From: Flavihumibacter sp. CACIAM 22H1
GTDB lineage: Bacteria > Bacteroidota > Bacteroidia > Chitinophagales > Chitinophagaceae
Length of the DNA: 36,989 nucleotides
Direction: 5' to 3'
Assembly: GCF_001601815.1 (NCBI RefSeq)
Contig: NZ_LUKG01000004.1
Coordinates: 80,767 to 117,755 of the forward strand
The notes under the pieces are model-generated. The model did not search any database. It was given only the letters and a program-made list of their open reading frames with translations, and was not told the origin of the DNA. Below, one piece after another: positions 23,966-32,514 of this stretch. A program made the position numbers and the translations under genes. Numbering within the stretch: the first letter of the stretch is position 1; each line of letters begins with the position of its first letter.

Positions 23966-25759
23966 TCAGGCATAGATACGTTCGATCTGATCGCGGTATT
24001 TTTCCTGTATAACCTTGCGTTTGAGGCTGAGTTTTGGGGTTAGCTCACCAGTTTCAACCGACCAGTCCCTGGCTAATAATTCAAATTTTTTGATTTGCTC
24101 CACATGGTTGAAGAACTTATTGAAGCTTTCCACCAAATCAATATAAAGTGCTATTACCTTGGGATGAAGGATCATTTCTTCATTGGACGTATAAGTGAGG
24201 TTTTGTTGCCGGCACCAGTCTCGCAGGTTCGCAAAGGATGGCACAATCAGCGCCCCTACAAATTTGCGCTCCGAACCAACAACCAGCACCTGTTCCACGA
24301 AAAGTGATTCTTTAAGTTTGTTCTCAATAGGCAGTGGGGCAACATATTTACCACCGCTGGTTTTGAACATTTCCTTTTTACGATCCGTAATTTTAAGGAA
24401 TTTTCCTTCCTCCATTAAACCGATATCCCCGGTGCAAAACCAATCGCCGTCTTTCATTACTTCCGCGGTGAGGTCGGGCCGTTTGTAATAACCCATCATA
24501 ATATGAGGGCCCCGGGAAAGGATTTCACCATCTTCTGCAATCTTTACTTCTACTCCATTTATAAGGGTTCCAACTGTTCCGAATTTCCGGCCTTGTTTGC
24601 CATAGCGGTTTACAGCAATTACCGGTGATGTTTCCGTCAACCCATATCCTTCCATAATAGGTATCTGGGCCGCGGTAAAAATCCGGATCAGTTTAACCTG
24701 GCAGGCAGCGCCGCCGCTTACGATGGCTTTGAGATTACCTCCCAAGCCTTCGCGCCACTTACTGAAAACCAGTTTATTGGCGAGTGCCAGCTGGGTATTG
24801 TACCAAAATCCCTGGTTTTTGTGGAGTTCAAAACCATCGGCCAGGTCATGAGCCCAGAAAAACAATTTTCGCTTTACACCGGTAAGTTCCATCCCCTTTT
24901 GCATGATCTTTTCATAAACTTTCTCCAGTAAGCGGGGTACGGTTGTAAAAAGGGTAGGGCGCACTTCTTTCAGGTTATCGCCAATGGTATCTAAACTTTC
25001 GGCGTAATAAATACTGGTACCTGCAAAAAGATATATATAGGTTACCATACGCTCAAAAATATGATTGAGCGGAAGAAAGCTCAGGGCTTTTTGTCCCTCT
25101 ACACCAATTTCCGTAAATGCTGAATCAATGCAGCTGAGCACATTACTGAGCACGTTTTTATGCGATAGCATTACCCCTTTAGGCGTACCCGTGGTGCCGG
25201 AGGTATAAATTATGGTAAAAAGATCTTCGTAGTTAATCCGATTGGCAATAGCGGGGATTTTTTCCAGGGCCTCTGCCGAGCTATTCCGGAGTACATCTTT
25301 CCAGTGTGCGGCATTTGCCACATGTTCAAACGTGAATATGTATTGGAGAGAGGGTACCCTCGGCTGTACACTAACTATTTTATGGTAGAGTTCTTCATCA
25401 TTTACAAAGGCCATTTTTACCCCGGCGTCATTGAGCACAAATTCCAGTTCCTTCACATTTATAGTGGGATAAAAAGGGGTTAATATACCTCCTATTTGCT
25501 GCACGGCCAGGTCTACCATCACCCATTCGGGCCGATTTTTAGATAAAATGGCAATCTTATCTCTACCCTCGGGGCTCATATCATTATAGCTGATGCCCAG
25601 GTTCAGCAGGCCTGCACTCAATTGATCCACGATCTCCTTAACTTCTCTGACACTGTATTCCTTCCATTGTCCGTTTTCTTTTCCAGCCAGCAGGGAAAGG
25701 GAGGGATTTTTTTCCAGTTGCAGGTTCAAGCAGTCAAATAGGCGTTGTGGCTGATTCAT
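23966..25759 (-). CDS. fadD: Long-chain fatty acid-CoA ligase
   Basis: This AMP-forming enzyme activates fatty acids to acyl-CoA. The 597-residue protein has the P-loop-like AMP-binding motif YTSGTTGTPKG (185-195), the adenylate motif GYGLTETSP, WFCTGDIG, and the hinge DRKKEMFKTSGGKYVAP. It contains the extended insert seen in long-chain (FAA1-like) members. I chose the ATG at 25759; a TTG nine bases upstream is less likely. A TATATTTG -7 element lies 33 bases before the start. It appears to be a single-gene unit, preceded by the terminator of the YceI gene. The symbol is by family; chain-length preference is not proven. Confidence 0.92.
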   Translation of the reverse strand: MNQPQRLFDCLNLQLEKNPSLSLLAGKENGQWKEYSVREVKEIVDQLSAGLLNLGISYNDMSPEGRDKIAILSKNRPEWVMVDLAVQQIGGILTPFYPTINVKELEFVLNDAGVKMAFVNDEELYHKIVSVQPRVPSLQYIFTFEHVANAAHWKDVLRNSSAEALEKIPAIANRINYEDLFTIIYTSGTTGTPKGVMLSHKNVLSNVLSCIDSAFTEIGVEGQKALSFLPLNHIFERMVTYIYLFAGTSIYYAESLDTIGDNLKEVRPTLFTTVPRLLEKVYEKIMQKGMELTGVKRKLFFWAHDLADGFELHKNQGFWYNTQLALANKLVFSKWREGLGGNLKAIVSGGAACQVKLIRIFTAAQIPIMEGYGLTETSPVIAVNRYGKQGRKFGTVGTLINGVEVKIAEDGEILSRGPHIMMGYYKRPDLTAEVMKDGDWFCTGDIGLMEEGKFLKITDRKKEMFKTSGGKYVAPLPIENKLKESLFVEQVLVVGSERKFVGALIVPSFANLRDWCRQQNLTYTSNEEMILHPKVIALYIDLVESFNKFFNHVEQIKKFELLARDWSVETGELTPKLSLKRKVIQEKYRDQIERIYA

Positions 25760-25792
25760 ATGCTTCAATCGTTAGGGGTGAATAATCCTTTT

Positions 25793-25800
25793 CAAATATA
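25793..25800 (-). promoter_or_regulatory. Possible -7 element of the acyl-CoA ligase gene
   Basis: The minus strand reads TATATTTG, an exact TAnnTTTG match 33 bases upstream of the ATG and downstream of the terminator hairpin of the preceding gene. Confidence 0.45.
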
Positions 25801-25814
25801 GGTAACCACTACCA

Positions 25815-25844
25815 ATAAAAAACCGGCAGCCATGGCTGCCGGTT
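25815..25844 (-). terminator. Intrinsic terminator of the YceI gene
   Basis: AACCGGCAGCCA pairs with TGGCTGCCGGTT in a perfect GC-rich palindrome (25821-25844). On the minus strand the hairpin is followed by TTTTTTA. It lies 34 bases after the yceI-like stop and before the acyl-CoA ligase promoter, the expected place for an intrinsic terminator. Confidence 0.88.
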
Positions 25845-25878
25845 CATCCAACACAAAACAGGCCTTCAAAAAGGCGAA

Positions 25879-26520
25879 TTATAACTTATTTGCGTTGATA
25901 TTCAATTTGATATTAACCTCCGGACGGATAAATTTATCGCCCAGGCTCTGGTCATTGCCGTAGTACATGCCCCATTGTGTGCGGTCAATGTTAAAATTAG
26001 CGATGGCTTTTACTGTGTTGTCAGCTACGGTAACCCGGGCAGGGAAACTCACATTTTTAGTGCTGTCTTTCAGGGTAAGGTTGCCACTGATTTTGTGCGT
26101 AGCAGCGCTGTCGCCGTTTACCGGCTCAACGGCCGTAATTACGAAACTGGCGGTAGGGTATTTTGCCGCATCAAAGAAATCAGCACTTTTCAGGTGTCCT
26201 TCCAGCTTCCCTTTCATCTCACCCTCCATATCCAGGTCTGTGAGGGAATTGATATCAATGGTAAATTTACCTGCTGTAATACTGCCATCAGCAATGCTGA
26301 ATTCGCCATTGGCAATTTTTAAGGTACCGTTGTGTTGACCAACGGGTTTGGTACCCACCCATTCTACCACACTTGCGGTGGTATCAATGGAGTAACTGGC
26401 GCCGCTACCGGCCGCTGCTGCCTGCGCGTCTGCAGTGGTGGCAGCATCCCCTTCCGGGGCATTGTTACAGGCTGTAGCCAGTGCAGCTACTGAAGCGAAT
26501 AAGAAGATTGCTTTTTTCAT
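25879..26520 (-). CDS. YceI-family lipoprotein
   Basis: YceI-like proteins are lipocalin-like periplasmic barrels thought to bind isoprenoid or similar lipids. The 213-residue protein has a lipoprotein signal (MKKAIFLFASVAALATAC, Cys18), a low-complexity Ala/Gly linker (about 24-43), and the YceI fold: YSIDTTASVVEWVGTKPVGQ, NGTLKIANGEFSI, GHLKSADFFDAAKYPTASFV and HKISGNLTLKDSTKNVSFPA. A TATCTTTG promoter element is upstream and a strong terminator downstream, so it is a monocistronic gene. Confidence 0.92.
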   Translation of the reverse strand: MKKAIFLFASVAALATACNNAPEGDAATTADAQAAAAGSGASYSIDTTASVVEWVGTKPVGQHNGTLKIANGEFSIADGSITAGKFTIDINSLTDLDMEGEMKGKLEGHLKSADFFDAAKYPTASFVITAVEPVNGDSAATHKISGNLTLKDSTKNVSFPARVTVADNTVKAIANFNIDRTQWGMYYGNDQSLGDKFIRPEVNIKLNINANKL

Positions 26521-26549
26521 CGTGCGTTGTAATTTTTTCTATTGTTGAG

Positions 26550-26576
26550 CAAAGATAATGAAAAGCATAACAACAA
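26550..26576 (-). promoter_or_regulatory. Bacteroidota-type promoter of the YceI gene
   Basis: The minus strand carries TATCTTTG (26550-26557) 29 bases before the ATG, with TTG at 26574-26576, 16 bases upstream. The -7 match is exact; the spacing to the -33 TTG is slightly short. Confidence 0.6.
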
Positions 26577-26649
26577 TGTTCAAACATCGATTAAAAATTA
26601 CTGTGAATATTTTCTAAAATCAATTAATAGCTTGATTATCAGTTCATTT

Positions 26650-27678
26650 TCATTTTGCTTGTAACCAGCGATAGTCCTGGTTTGCGGGTAATTTGAAGAC
26701 CCTGCCGCGTTGGAATTGCAGAAAAGCCTCGTAATTGGTAGCGTTGGCCTGGGTCCATTGCTGAAAAGCCGGCAGGTTTTGCGCCGCTCCGAAAAGCCAT
26801 TGGTTGTAGGCCTCGAAATAGCCTTCTTTAAGTAGCTGACGATGATAGTCAAATAAGCGGAAAGGATAGCTGACCGGCTCTTTTTGATACCAGTCCAGTA
26901 TAAACCGGCTTCTTAACTTCGTTAGGGAAGCGGCATTGATACCACCACTGACAGAGCCTGCCTGTTTATCCAACGCTGCGCTGAACGCCAGTTCAAACCC
27001 GTTTTTTGGGTTAGGGGCAGTAAGGCTGCCCATATTGGTATAGTATTTTTTATAGCCATTGAGCAGCAGCTCTTTTATTTCCGGCGTGCGCCTGCTGTAA
27101 CTTTCCAGGTTTACAAAGATCTCTCCATAGATCAGGGCCCAGATTTTGTCCTTGGTTAGATAATAATGCTTGGCTGCATTATAGTAGTTGCCGGAGTAAT
27201 TAGGATCTGATGAAATGCCTTTTTCCCATTGCTCAACAGCGGCTTCAAATTTTTCTTTCGACCAGAGGTATTCTCCGTATTCATTGTAAAGCACCCCGCT
27301 CGAAGGAAAGAGTTTAATACCGTTTTTATAGAGTTTTTCCGCTTCCTTGGTTTCTTCGATCGCCCGGTAACTGAGCCCGAGGAGTTGAAAACTCCGGATA
27401 TCGGGCGTTGTTTTTCCAATAAGCTGCTTACCCAGTTCAATGGCCTTACTATAATTACGTGCCAGGTAATAGGTAAACAGTAAATCATTCTGAAGGTCTG
27501 CATTGCCAGGTTCCAGCGACAATGCTTTATTCAACACCAGCGCAGCGTTGGAGTAATCCGTTTCCTGCATATATTTTCTGGCTGAGGCATGGAGGGTTTT
27601 TACATCCTCCTGGGCGCTGAGTTCCAGTGTTGTAAAAATGCAGGCCAGGCAGATACCTAAGAAAACGGAACTACGCAT
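26650..27678 (-). CDS. Exported TPR-repeat protein
   Basis: The 342-residue protein has a signal peptide (MRSSVFLGICLACIFTTLELSAQ) followed by at least four TPR-like helical pairs: ARKYMQETDYSNAALVLNKA, AIELGKQLIGKTTPDIRSF, EAEKLYKNGIKLFPSSGVLY and KFEAAVEQWEKGISSDPNY. The C-terminal 170 residues are not recognised. TPRs mediate protein contacts, and no enzyme motif is visible. Its ATG overlaps the DUF1015 gene stop by one base (TAATG), so they are coupled, though a functional link to serine synthesis is not evident. Confidence 0.8.
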   Translation of the reverse strand: MRSSVFLGICLACIFTTLELSAQEDVKTLHASARKYMQETDYSNAALVLNKALSLEPGNADLQNDLLFTYYLARNYSKAIELGKQLIGKTTPDIRSFQLLGLSYRAIEETKEAEKLYKNGIKLFPSSGVLYNEYGEYLWSKEKFEAAVEQWEKGISSDPNYSGNYYNAAKHYYLTKDKIWALIYGEIFVNLESYSRRTPEIKELLLNGYKKYYTNMGSLTAPNPKNGFELAFSAALDKQAGSVSGGINAASLTKLRSRFILDWYQKEPVSYPFRLFDYHRQLLKEGYFEAYNQWLFGAAQNLPAFQQWTQANATNYEAFLQFQRGRVFKLPANQDYRWLQAK

Positions 27679-28907
27679 TATGCATAAATTAGGTGGGTTA
27701 ATAAACCATCTCTCAGTTTGGGTTCAAACCAGGTACTTTTTGGAGGCATCACATTTCCGCTATCAGCAATATCAAAAAGTTGCTGGATGCTTACCGGGTG
27801 AAGACTGAATGCTATTTTCATTTCGCCGCTGTTCACTCTTTTTTCCAGTTCACCCAGGCCGCGGATACCCCCTACAAAGTCAATGCGTTTATCTGTACGC
27901 TGATCTTTAATTCCCAACAGTGGGTCGAGGATTTTTTCGGCCAGGATGGTTACATCCAGGATACCGATGGGGTCGGTGCTATAGCTTCCTTCCTTAGCCG
28001 TTAATTTAAACCACTGCTCGCCCAGGTACATGCCAAATTCGTGCAAATGCGTAGGGGAGAAGGCAGCGGGCATCCGTTCCACTTCAAAATGATCATAAAG
28101 GGCGCGCAGGAAATCTGCTTCCGAATGCCCATTCAGGTCTTTCACTACCCTGTTATAGTCCATAATATGCAGCTGTCCGGCAGGAAAAAGGGTAGTAAGG
28201 AAATAATTGGCATTATCATGATAACCGGCTTCCAATGATTTGCGCACTTTGGCTGCAGAAGCAGCCCGGTGGTGACCATCAGCGATATAGGTAAAAGGTA
28301 CCTGGCTTTCAAATACCGTGGTTATTTCCTGAATGGCAGGTTCCTCGTTAACCACCCAGATTTTATGTTCAATTCCATCTTCCGCAGTAAAGGTATAAAG
28401 TGCCGGTTTTTTCTTCCAGGCATCTACCAGTTGATTGATGGTTTCCACATCGCGGTAGGCCAGAAATACATTACCAGTCTGTGCTCCGCTGGTACGGATA
28501 TGATTGATCCTGTCCTGCTCTTTTTCAGGCCGGGTGAACTCATGTTTTTTAATGATATCCGCTTCGTAATCATCAACGGAAGAAACCGCAACCAGCCCGG
28601 TTTGATGACGTCCGTTCATTACTAGTTCATAAATATAGTAGCAAGGTTTTTCTTCTCTTAGCAGTACCCCATTTTCCTGCAGTGCTTGAAGGTTGGTTTT
28701 GGCTTTTTCGTATACTTCGGCCGTGTGTATATCCGAAATTCCGGGCAGGTCAATTTCTGCCTTGGTAACATGTAAAAAGCTATAGGGGTTACCCTTCGCT
28801 GTTTCGGCGGCTTCGGCAGAATTTAACACATCATAAGGAGGTGCTGCTACCTGCGCTGCTTTATCTGTATGGGGACGAAGGGCTTTAAATGGTTGAATCT
28901 TTGCCAT
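27678..28907 (-). CDS. DUF1015-family protein
   Basis: The 409-residue protein starts MAKIQPFKALRPHTDKAAQV and has the family signatures APPYDVLNSAEA, KHEFTRPEKEQDRINHIRTS and YIADGHHRAASAAKVRK. DUF1015 proteins are widespread, soluble and of unknown activity. They often lie next to serine-biosynthesis genes, as here: serC ends 18 bases upstream on the same strand. This supports a role around phosphoserine metabolism, perhaps as a kinase-like enzyme, but that is inference. The stop overlaps the TPR gene start by one base. Confidence 0.9.
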   Translation of the reverse strand: MAKIQPFKALRPHTDKAAQVAAPPYDVLNSAEAAETAKGNPYSFLHVTKAEIDLPGISDIHTAEVYEKAKTNLQALQENGVLLREEKPCYYIYELVMNGRHQTGLVAVSSVDDYEADIIKKHEFTRPEKEQDRINHIRTSGAQTGNVFLAYRDVETINQLVDAWKKKPALYTFTAEDGIEHKIWVVNEEPAIQEITTVFESQVPFTYIADGHHRAASAAKVRKSLEAGYHDNANYFLTTLFPAGQLHIMDYNRVVKDLNGHSEADFLRALYDHFEVERMPAAFSPTHLHEFGMYLGEQWFKLTAKEGSYSTDPIGILDVTILAEKILDPLLGIKDQRTDKRIDFVGGIRGLGELEKRVNSGEMKIAFSLHPVSIQQLFDIADSGNVMPPKSTWFEPKLRDGLLTHLIYA

Positions 28908-28925
28908 GTTGCTTAAATGTAAGAA

Positions 28926-29993
28926 TTATCCTTTTTTGGTTGCGAAATCTTTCATGAAGTCGGTAAGTGTAACTACAGATTCATAAGAAAGTGCATTGTA
29001 CATACTGATCCTGAATCCACCTACTGAACGATGTCCTTTCACGCCGTAAAAATTATGTTCTTTGCAGGCAGCCTGGAATTCCTTTTCTACGGCACTATCC
29101 TGTATCGTAAATACCGCATTCATAGTACTCCTGTCCTTTTTGGCAACCGGAGCAGTATATATAGGATGCTGGTCGATGGTATTATACAAGAGTTGTGCCT
29201 TCTTTTCGTTGATTGCCTGAATAGCGGCTACCCCGCCCTGTTGCTTTAACCAGCGTAGGGTTAACATACAAACATACACGGCAAATACCGGTGGGGTATT
29301 TAACATGGAACCGTTTTTGATATGCTCCCGATAGTCCATCATTACCGGTAATTCACGATCCGCTTTTCCGAGAATAGCAGGATCTACAATTACTAGGTTA
29401 ACCCCCGCAGCGCCGATATTTTTTTGTGCGCCTGCATAGATCAGGGAAAACCGGTTAAAATCCATTTCCTGGCTCAGGATATCACTGCTCATATCCGCCA
29501 CTAATGGAATATTGGTGGCCGGAATGTTATGCATTTGCGTACCTTCTACGGTATTATTGGTTGTATAATGAAAATAGCTGGCATCGGGGGAGATGGTATA
29601 GCTGTCCGGGATATAAGAATAATTGCGGTCCTTAGAGCTGGCTACCACCTCTACTTTCCCGTATAGGCGGGCATCTTTAATTGCTTTCACCCCCCAGGTG
29701 CCACCGTCGAGATAAGCCGCTGTATGGTTAGCCGCAAGCAGGTTCATGGGTACCTGGAAAAATTGTGTGGAGGCACCTCCGTGCAGAAACAACACTTCCT
29801 TTTCTTCGTTCAGGTGCATCAGTTCTTTGACCAGCGAGCGGGCTTCGTCCATAACAGCCTGAAAGGCATCGGTACGATGACCAATTTCTAGTATGGATAA
29901 GCCCATGTTATTGAAGTTCAGAATGGCTTCACTGGCTGCTTTGAAGACTTCCGGAGGTAATACAGAAGGGCCTGCATTAAAATTGTGTACCAC
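28926..29993 (-). CDS. serC: Phosphoserine aminotransferase
   Basis: SerC converts 3-phosphohydroxypyruvate and glutamate to phosphoserine and 2-oxoglutarate with PLP, and can also act in pyridoxal phosphate synthesis. The 355-residue protein has the N-terminal signature HNFNAGPSVLPPEV, HGGASTQFFQVPMNLL, VADMSSDILS (Asp167 near PLP) and YAGAQKNIGAAG with the PLP-linking Lys191. The reading frame starts at GTG; an in-frame stop lies some 30 bases upstream with no ATG between, so GTG is the best start. It is followed 18 bases later by the DUF1015 gene. serA is not in the window. Confidence 0.95.
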   Translation of the reverse strand: MVHNFNAGPSVLPPEVFKAASEAILNFNNMGLSILEIGHRTDAFQAVMDEARSLVKELMHLNEEKEVLFLHGGASTQFFQVPMNLLAANHTAAYLDGGTWGVKAIKDARLYGKVEVVASSKDRNYSYIPDSYTISPDASYFHYTTNNTVEGTQMHNIPATNIPLVADMSSDILSQEMDFNRFSLIYAGAQKNIGAAGVNLVIVDPAILGKADRELPVMMDYREHIKNGSMLNTPPVFAVYVCMLTLRWLKQQGGVAAIQAINEKKAQLLYNTIDQHPIYTAPVAKKDRSTMNAVFTIQDSAVEKEFQAACKEHNFYGVKGHRSVGGFRISMYNALSYESVVTLTDFMKDFATKKG

Positions 29994-30052
29994 TTCGTTG
30001 GCTGGTTTGGTGAGTCCGCAAGTTCCTTAAAAATTGTCAATTCTCCTTGTCT

Positions 30053-31018
30053 TTAGTCACAGGATTTGCCCTTGACAGGTTGATTTCTCCAGTAAAAGCT
30101 CAGCGTATCGAGGGTATACAGCATAGAATCTGCCGCTGATGCTGCACGTATCTTGCGTAAGTCGGGCTGTCCTGCATTTATCCAGGCAGTATACCAATAA
30201 TCCGCTACCGCCTGCACAGACTGGCGCATTCTGCGTTCCACCATACCTCCTAATAGGGCATTGTAGCGTTGGCTGAACTGGGTCGAATATTGGCGGATCA
30301 GTGCCTGGTTTCTCCATTCAAAAGCATATTTCTGATCGCTGCTGAAGGAATTACTGAGGGCGGCTTCCTGGCCCAGTACTGAATCTACGGCTGCAGCGCT
30401 TTCCAGGATTATTTTCCAGATCATTTCAGCCGGTTGGCTCATATAACGCGCTTTTTCCAGGTAGAAGTCCCATTCTTTATCCGCCAGTAGTTCCGGCAGC
30501 CGGCTTTCCCAAAAACCATGTATACCGTGTTGGTTGGTTTTTTGTCCGTTGTGGTTAGAACTGGTATGCAGGGGTACATGGGCGTCACCAATATAGTGTC
30601 CCAGGTCGGCGGACAATCGTAAAATAGCCCCCTGGTTTCTATTTTTAAATGCGCCGGTCAGCCTGTTTAGCAGTTCCTGTACCCGCCAGGGAAGAATCCC
30701 ATGCTGCAACAGGCTGTCTTCCCCATATTTTTCAACGGCAGCTTCCCAACTCCTGGGCAATTCTGTAAAGGGGTAGTTACCGTACTGATCCAGGTCTATA
30801 AAATGCCGGGGCCCTTCGTTTTTAAGGACATACCTTCTTTTATCCGGATCGGTAGCATGTGTTTTCAGGTACTGCGCAGCGGGCTTATAAAAAATAAGCA
30901 TTTCCGGGGGAAGCAGATAAATGGCATAAGCATTGATTTTTTCATGGGCAAAAAATCCCCAGCAATAGAGTCTTTGCGACAGCAGCAGGGCTGTCAGCAG
31001 CAAAACGATCGAACGCAT
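30053..31018 (-). CDS. S1/P1-nuclease / zinc-dependent phospholipase C-like exported protein
   Basis: The 321-residue protein has a signal peptide predicted to end just before Trp20. That places Trp at the mature N terminus, where S1/P1 nucleases and zinc phospholipase C use it to bind zinc. Other ligands match: His25 (W-x4-H), Asp57, His72 in RHFIDLD, His141/Asp145/His151 in LGHYIGDAHVPLH and His167 in HGFWE. In P1 the last ligand is Asp; here Glu171 takes its place. It likely cleaves single-stranded nucleic acid or phosphodiesters in the periplasm. It is followed by serC after a 59-base gap and preceded by DUF502, 13 bases away. Confidence 0.85.
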   Translation of the reverse strand: MRSIVLLLTALLLSQRLYCWGFFAHEKINAYAIYLLPPEMLIFYKPAAQYLKTHATDPDKRRYVLKNEGPRHFIDLDQYGNYPFTELPRSWEAAVEKYGEDSLLQHGILPWRVQELLNRLTGAFKNRNQGAILRLSADLGHYIGDAHVPLHTSSNHNGQKTNQHGIHGFWESRLPELLADKEWDFYLEKARYMSQPAEMIWKIILESAAAVDSVLGQEAALSNSFSSDQKYAFEWRNQALIRQYSTQFSQRYNALLGGMVERRMRQSVQAVADYWYTAWINAGQPDLRKIRAASAADSMLYTLDTLSFYWRNQPVKGKSCD

Positions 31019-31031
31019 AAAACAGGTTTTT

Positions 31032-31673
31032 CTATCCTTTGGAACCCGTGGTTTCCTGGTCAGGTTCAGCTATCCCCCCCGATACCACGTATTTCATGGC
31101 ATCAGCGGGTTTGATGTGATCCAATGGACGTACCCGCTGGCGTGGAACCAGGAAGGTTTGCCCGGCAAAGGAGTAGGAAAATGGAATGTATACAGTGATA
31201 TAGTCGTGGAAGCCGAATTCACTTGCGTCGTCATCCGTCACAAAGCCGATCTGGTAGATGTCTGGCTGGTGGATGGCAACAGCCACCGGTTTATTAAATT
31301 TTCTTTTATTGCCGGCAAAGGCCTCGAAAAAATCCTTAATAGAGGAGTAAATGAACTTAACGCCGGGGGCTTTTTCAAGAAACTGATCAAACAGGCTGAA
31401 GATCCGGCTGGTGATGAAATTGGAACTCAGGTAGCCTACCACAATAAGGGCTACAATAATTATGATAAAACCCAGCCCGTAGTTCCGGGTGGCAATACTT
31501 CCATCCGGCGCTTTTTGCTGAAATATAGGCAGTAGGTTATCTATCGAGGAAACAAACCAATATAAAAGGTACCCGGTAATTACCACGGGGGCTGTAACCA
31601 ACAGGCCCTGTAGAAAATACTGGAAGATTTTTTTCCACCTCCAGCCATCGCTTTTTATCGGTTGATTGTCCAT
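31032..31673 (-). CDS. DUF502-family membrane protein
   Basis: The 213-residue protein has two membrane helices (LQGLLVTAPVVITGYLLYWF and NYGLGFIIIIVALIVVGYL) and the DUF502 signatures FLEKAPGVKFIYSSIKDFFE, IGFVTDDDAS and TVYIPFSYSFAGQTFLVPRQ. The family is widespread in Gram-negative bacteria and lacks an established biochemical role. It starts divergently from tetR and is followed by the S1/P1-type gene 13 bases after its stop, so the two probably share a transcript. Confidence 0.88.
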   Translation of the reverse strand: MDNQPIKSDGWRWKKIFQYFLQGLLVTAPVVITGYLLYWFVSSIDNLLPIFQQKAPDGSIATRNYGLGFIIIIVALIVVGYLSSNFITSRIFSLFDQFLEKAPGVKFIYSSIKDFFEAFAGNKRKFNKPVAVAIHQPDIYQIGFVTDDDASEFGFHDYITVYIPFSYSFAGQTFLVPRQRVRPLDHIKPADAMKYVVSGGIAEPDQETTGSKG

Positions 31674-31690
31674 ATATCGTGTTCCAGCTG

Positions 31691-31698
31691 CAAACCTA
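31691..31698 (-). promoter_or_regulatory. Possible -7 element of the DUF502 gene
   Basis: The minus strand reads TAGGTTTG followed by CAGC, an exact TAnnTTTG match 17 bases before the DUF502 ATG. No -33 TTG was seen at the usual distance. The rest of the gap to the tetR operator (31,699-31,831) holds nothing I can name. Confidence 0.4.
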
Positions 31699-31831
31699 CT
31701 AAAAGCTCAGCAGGCTGTTGCCGGTATTTTCACCTGTTTTTGCCTTCACCCGTTTAGTGGTTACCGCGCAGGTACCCCCCACCAACCGGTGGAGAAACAC
31801 TCATTTTCGGGACGAATGGTAAAATAGTTTG

Positions 31832-31863
31832 ATGGAAACTTTTGTTACATTCAAAGTTTCCAT
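31832..31863. promoter_or_regulatory. Perfect 11-10-11 palindrome, probable TetR operator
   Basis: ATGGAAACTTT, ten bases, then AAAGTTTCCAT form a perfect inverted repeat. It covers the -33 TTTG at 31841-31844 and ends at the first base of the -7 element, so a dimer bound here would block tetR transcription. This is the classic layout for an autorepressing TetR protein that also controls the efflux genes downstream. Confidence 0.75.
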
Positions 31864-31870
31864 AGTTTTG
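31841..31870 (+). promoter_or_regulatory. Promoter of the tetR-efflux operon
   Basis: TTTG at 31841-31844, 18 bases, then TAGTTTTG at 31863-31870 match the Bacteroidota -33/-7 promoter well. The tetR ATG follows nine bases after it, which excludes the longer tetR frame that would start upstream of the promoter. Confidence 0.7.
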
Positions 31871-31879
31871 TTTCCGAAT

Positions 31880-32503
31880 ATGAGTGAACAGGAAGCCAGA
31901 GACAGGATACTTATCAAGAGCCGTGATTTATTCATGAAATACGGCATCCGAAGTGTAAGTATGGATGATATTGCCAGTGAAATGGGAATTAGTAAAAAAA
32001 CTATTTACCAGTATTTTGCTGACAAAGAGGAATTGGTACTAGAAGTGATTGACTGCAGAATTGGTGAATCACAAGGGCAATGTGATATAGACAAGGAAAG
32101 AGCGGAAAACGCCGTAGATGAAATGTTTAAGGCAATGGAAATGGTGGAACAGATGTTCCGAACCATGAACCCTTCCGTACTGTTGGATTTAAAAAAATAT
32201 CATCCGAAAGCATATGAGAAATTCCTGCAACACAAGAACGATTACATCTACAATACCATTCGTGATAACCTGATCCGTGGCATTCAGGAAGAATTATACC
32301 GTCCTGAATTGAATATCGACATAATTGCCCGATTCCGTATTGAAAGTATGCTTATGCCGCTTGATCCCGTTTTCTACAGCGGAAATAAATTAACCCTTGC
32401 CGATGTTGAACAACAGATTATAGAACATTATCTGTTTGGTATCGTCAGCATGAAAGGGTATAGGTTGGTTCTGAAGTATCAGCAAAAAAAGAAAAAGATC
32501 TAA
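31880..32503 (+). CDS. TetR/AcrR-family repressor of the efflux operon
   Basis: The protein of 207 residues has an N-terminal TetR helix-turn-helix (RSVSMDDIASEMGISKKTIYQYFADKEEL is the region; recognition helix near KKTIYQYF) and a helical ligand-binding domain of normal length. I chose the ATG at 31880 because upstream starts at 31829-31832 lie within the operator and promoter. It precedes tolC-, hlyD- and acrB-like genes with an 11-base gap, so it is likely their local repressor, released by a pump substrate. The ligand is unknown. Confidence 0.9.
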   Translation: MSEQEARDRILIKSRDLFMKYGIRSVSMDDIASEMGISKKTIYQYFADKEELVLEVIDCRIGESQGQCDIDKERAENAVDEMFKAMEMVEQMFRTMNPSVLLDLKKYHPKAYEKFLQHKNDYIYNTIRDNLIRGIQEELYRPELNIDIIARFRIESMLMPLDPVFYSGNKLTLADVEQQIIEHYLFGIVSMKGYRLVLKYQQKKKKI

Positions 32504-32514
32504 ATCATCTAACA

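Noticed and set aside
31674-31831. Short inverted repeat CCACC/GGTGG in the DUF502-tetR gap
   Set aside because: Five-base arms without T tract or promoter link; expected by chance.
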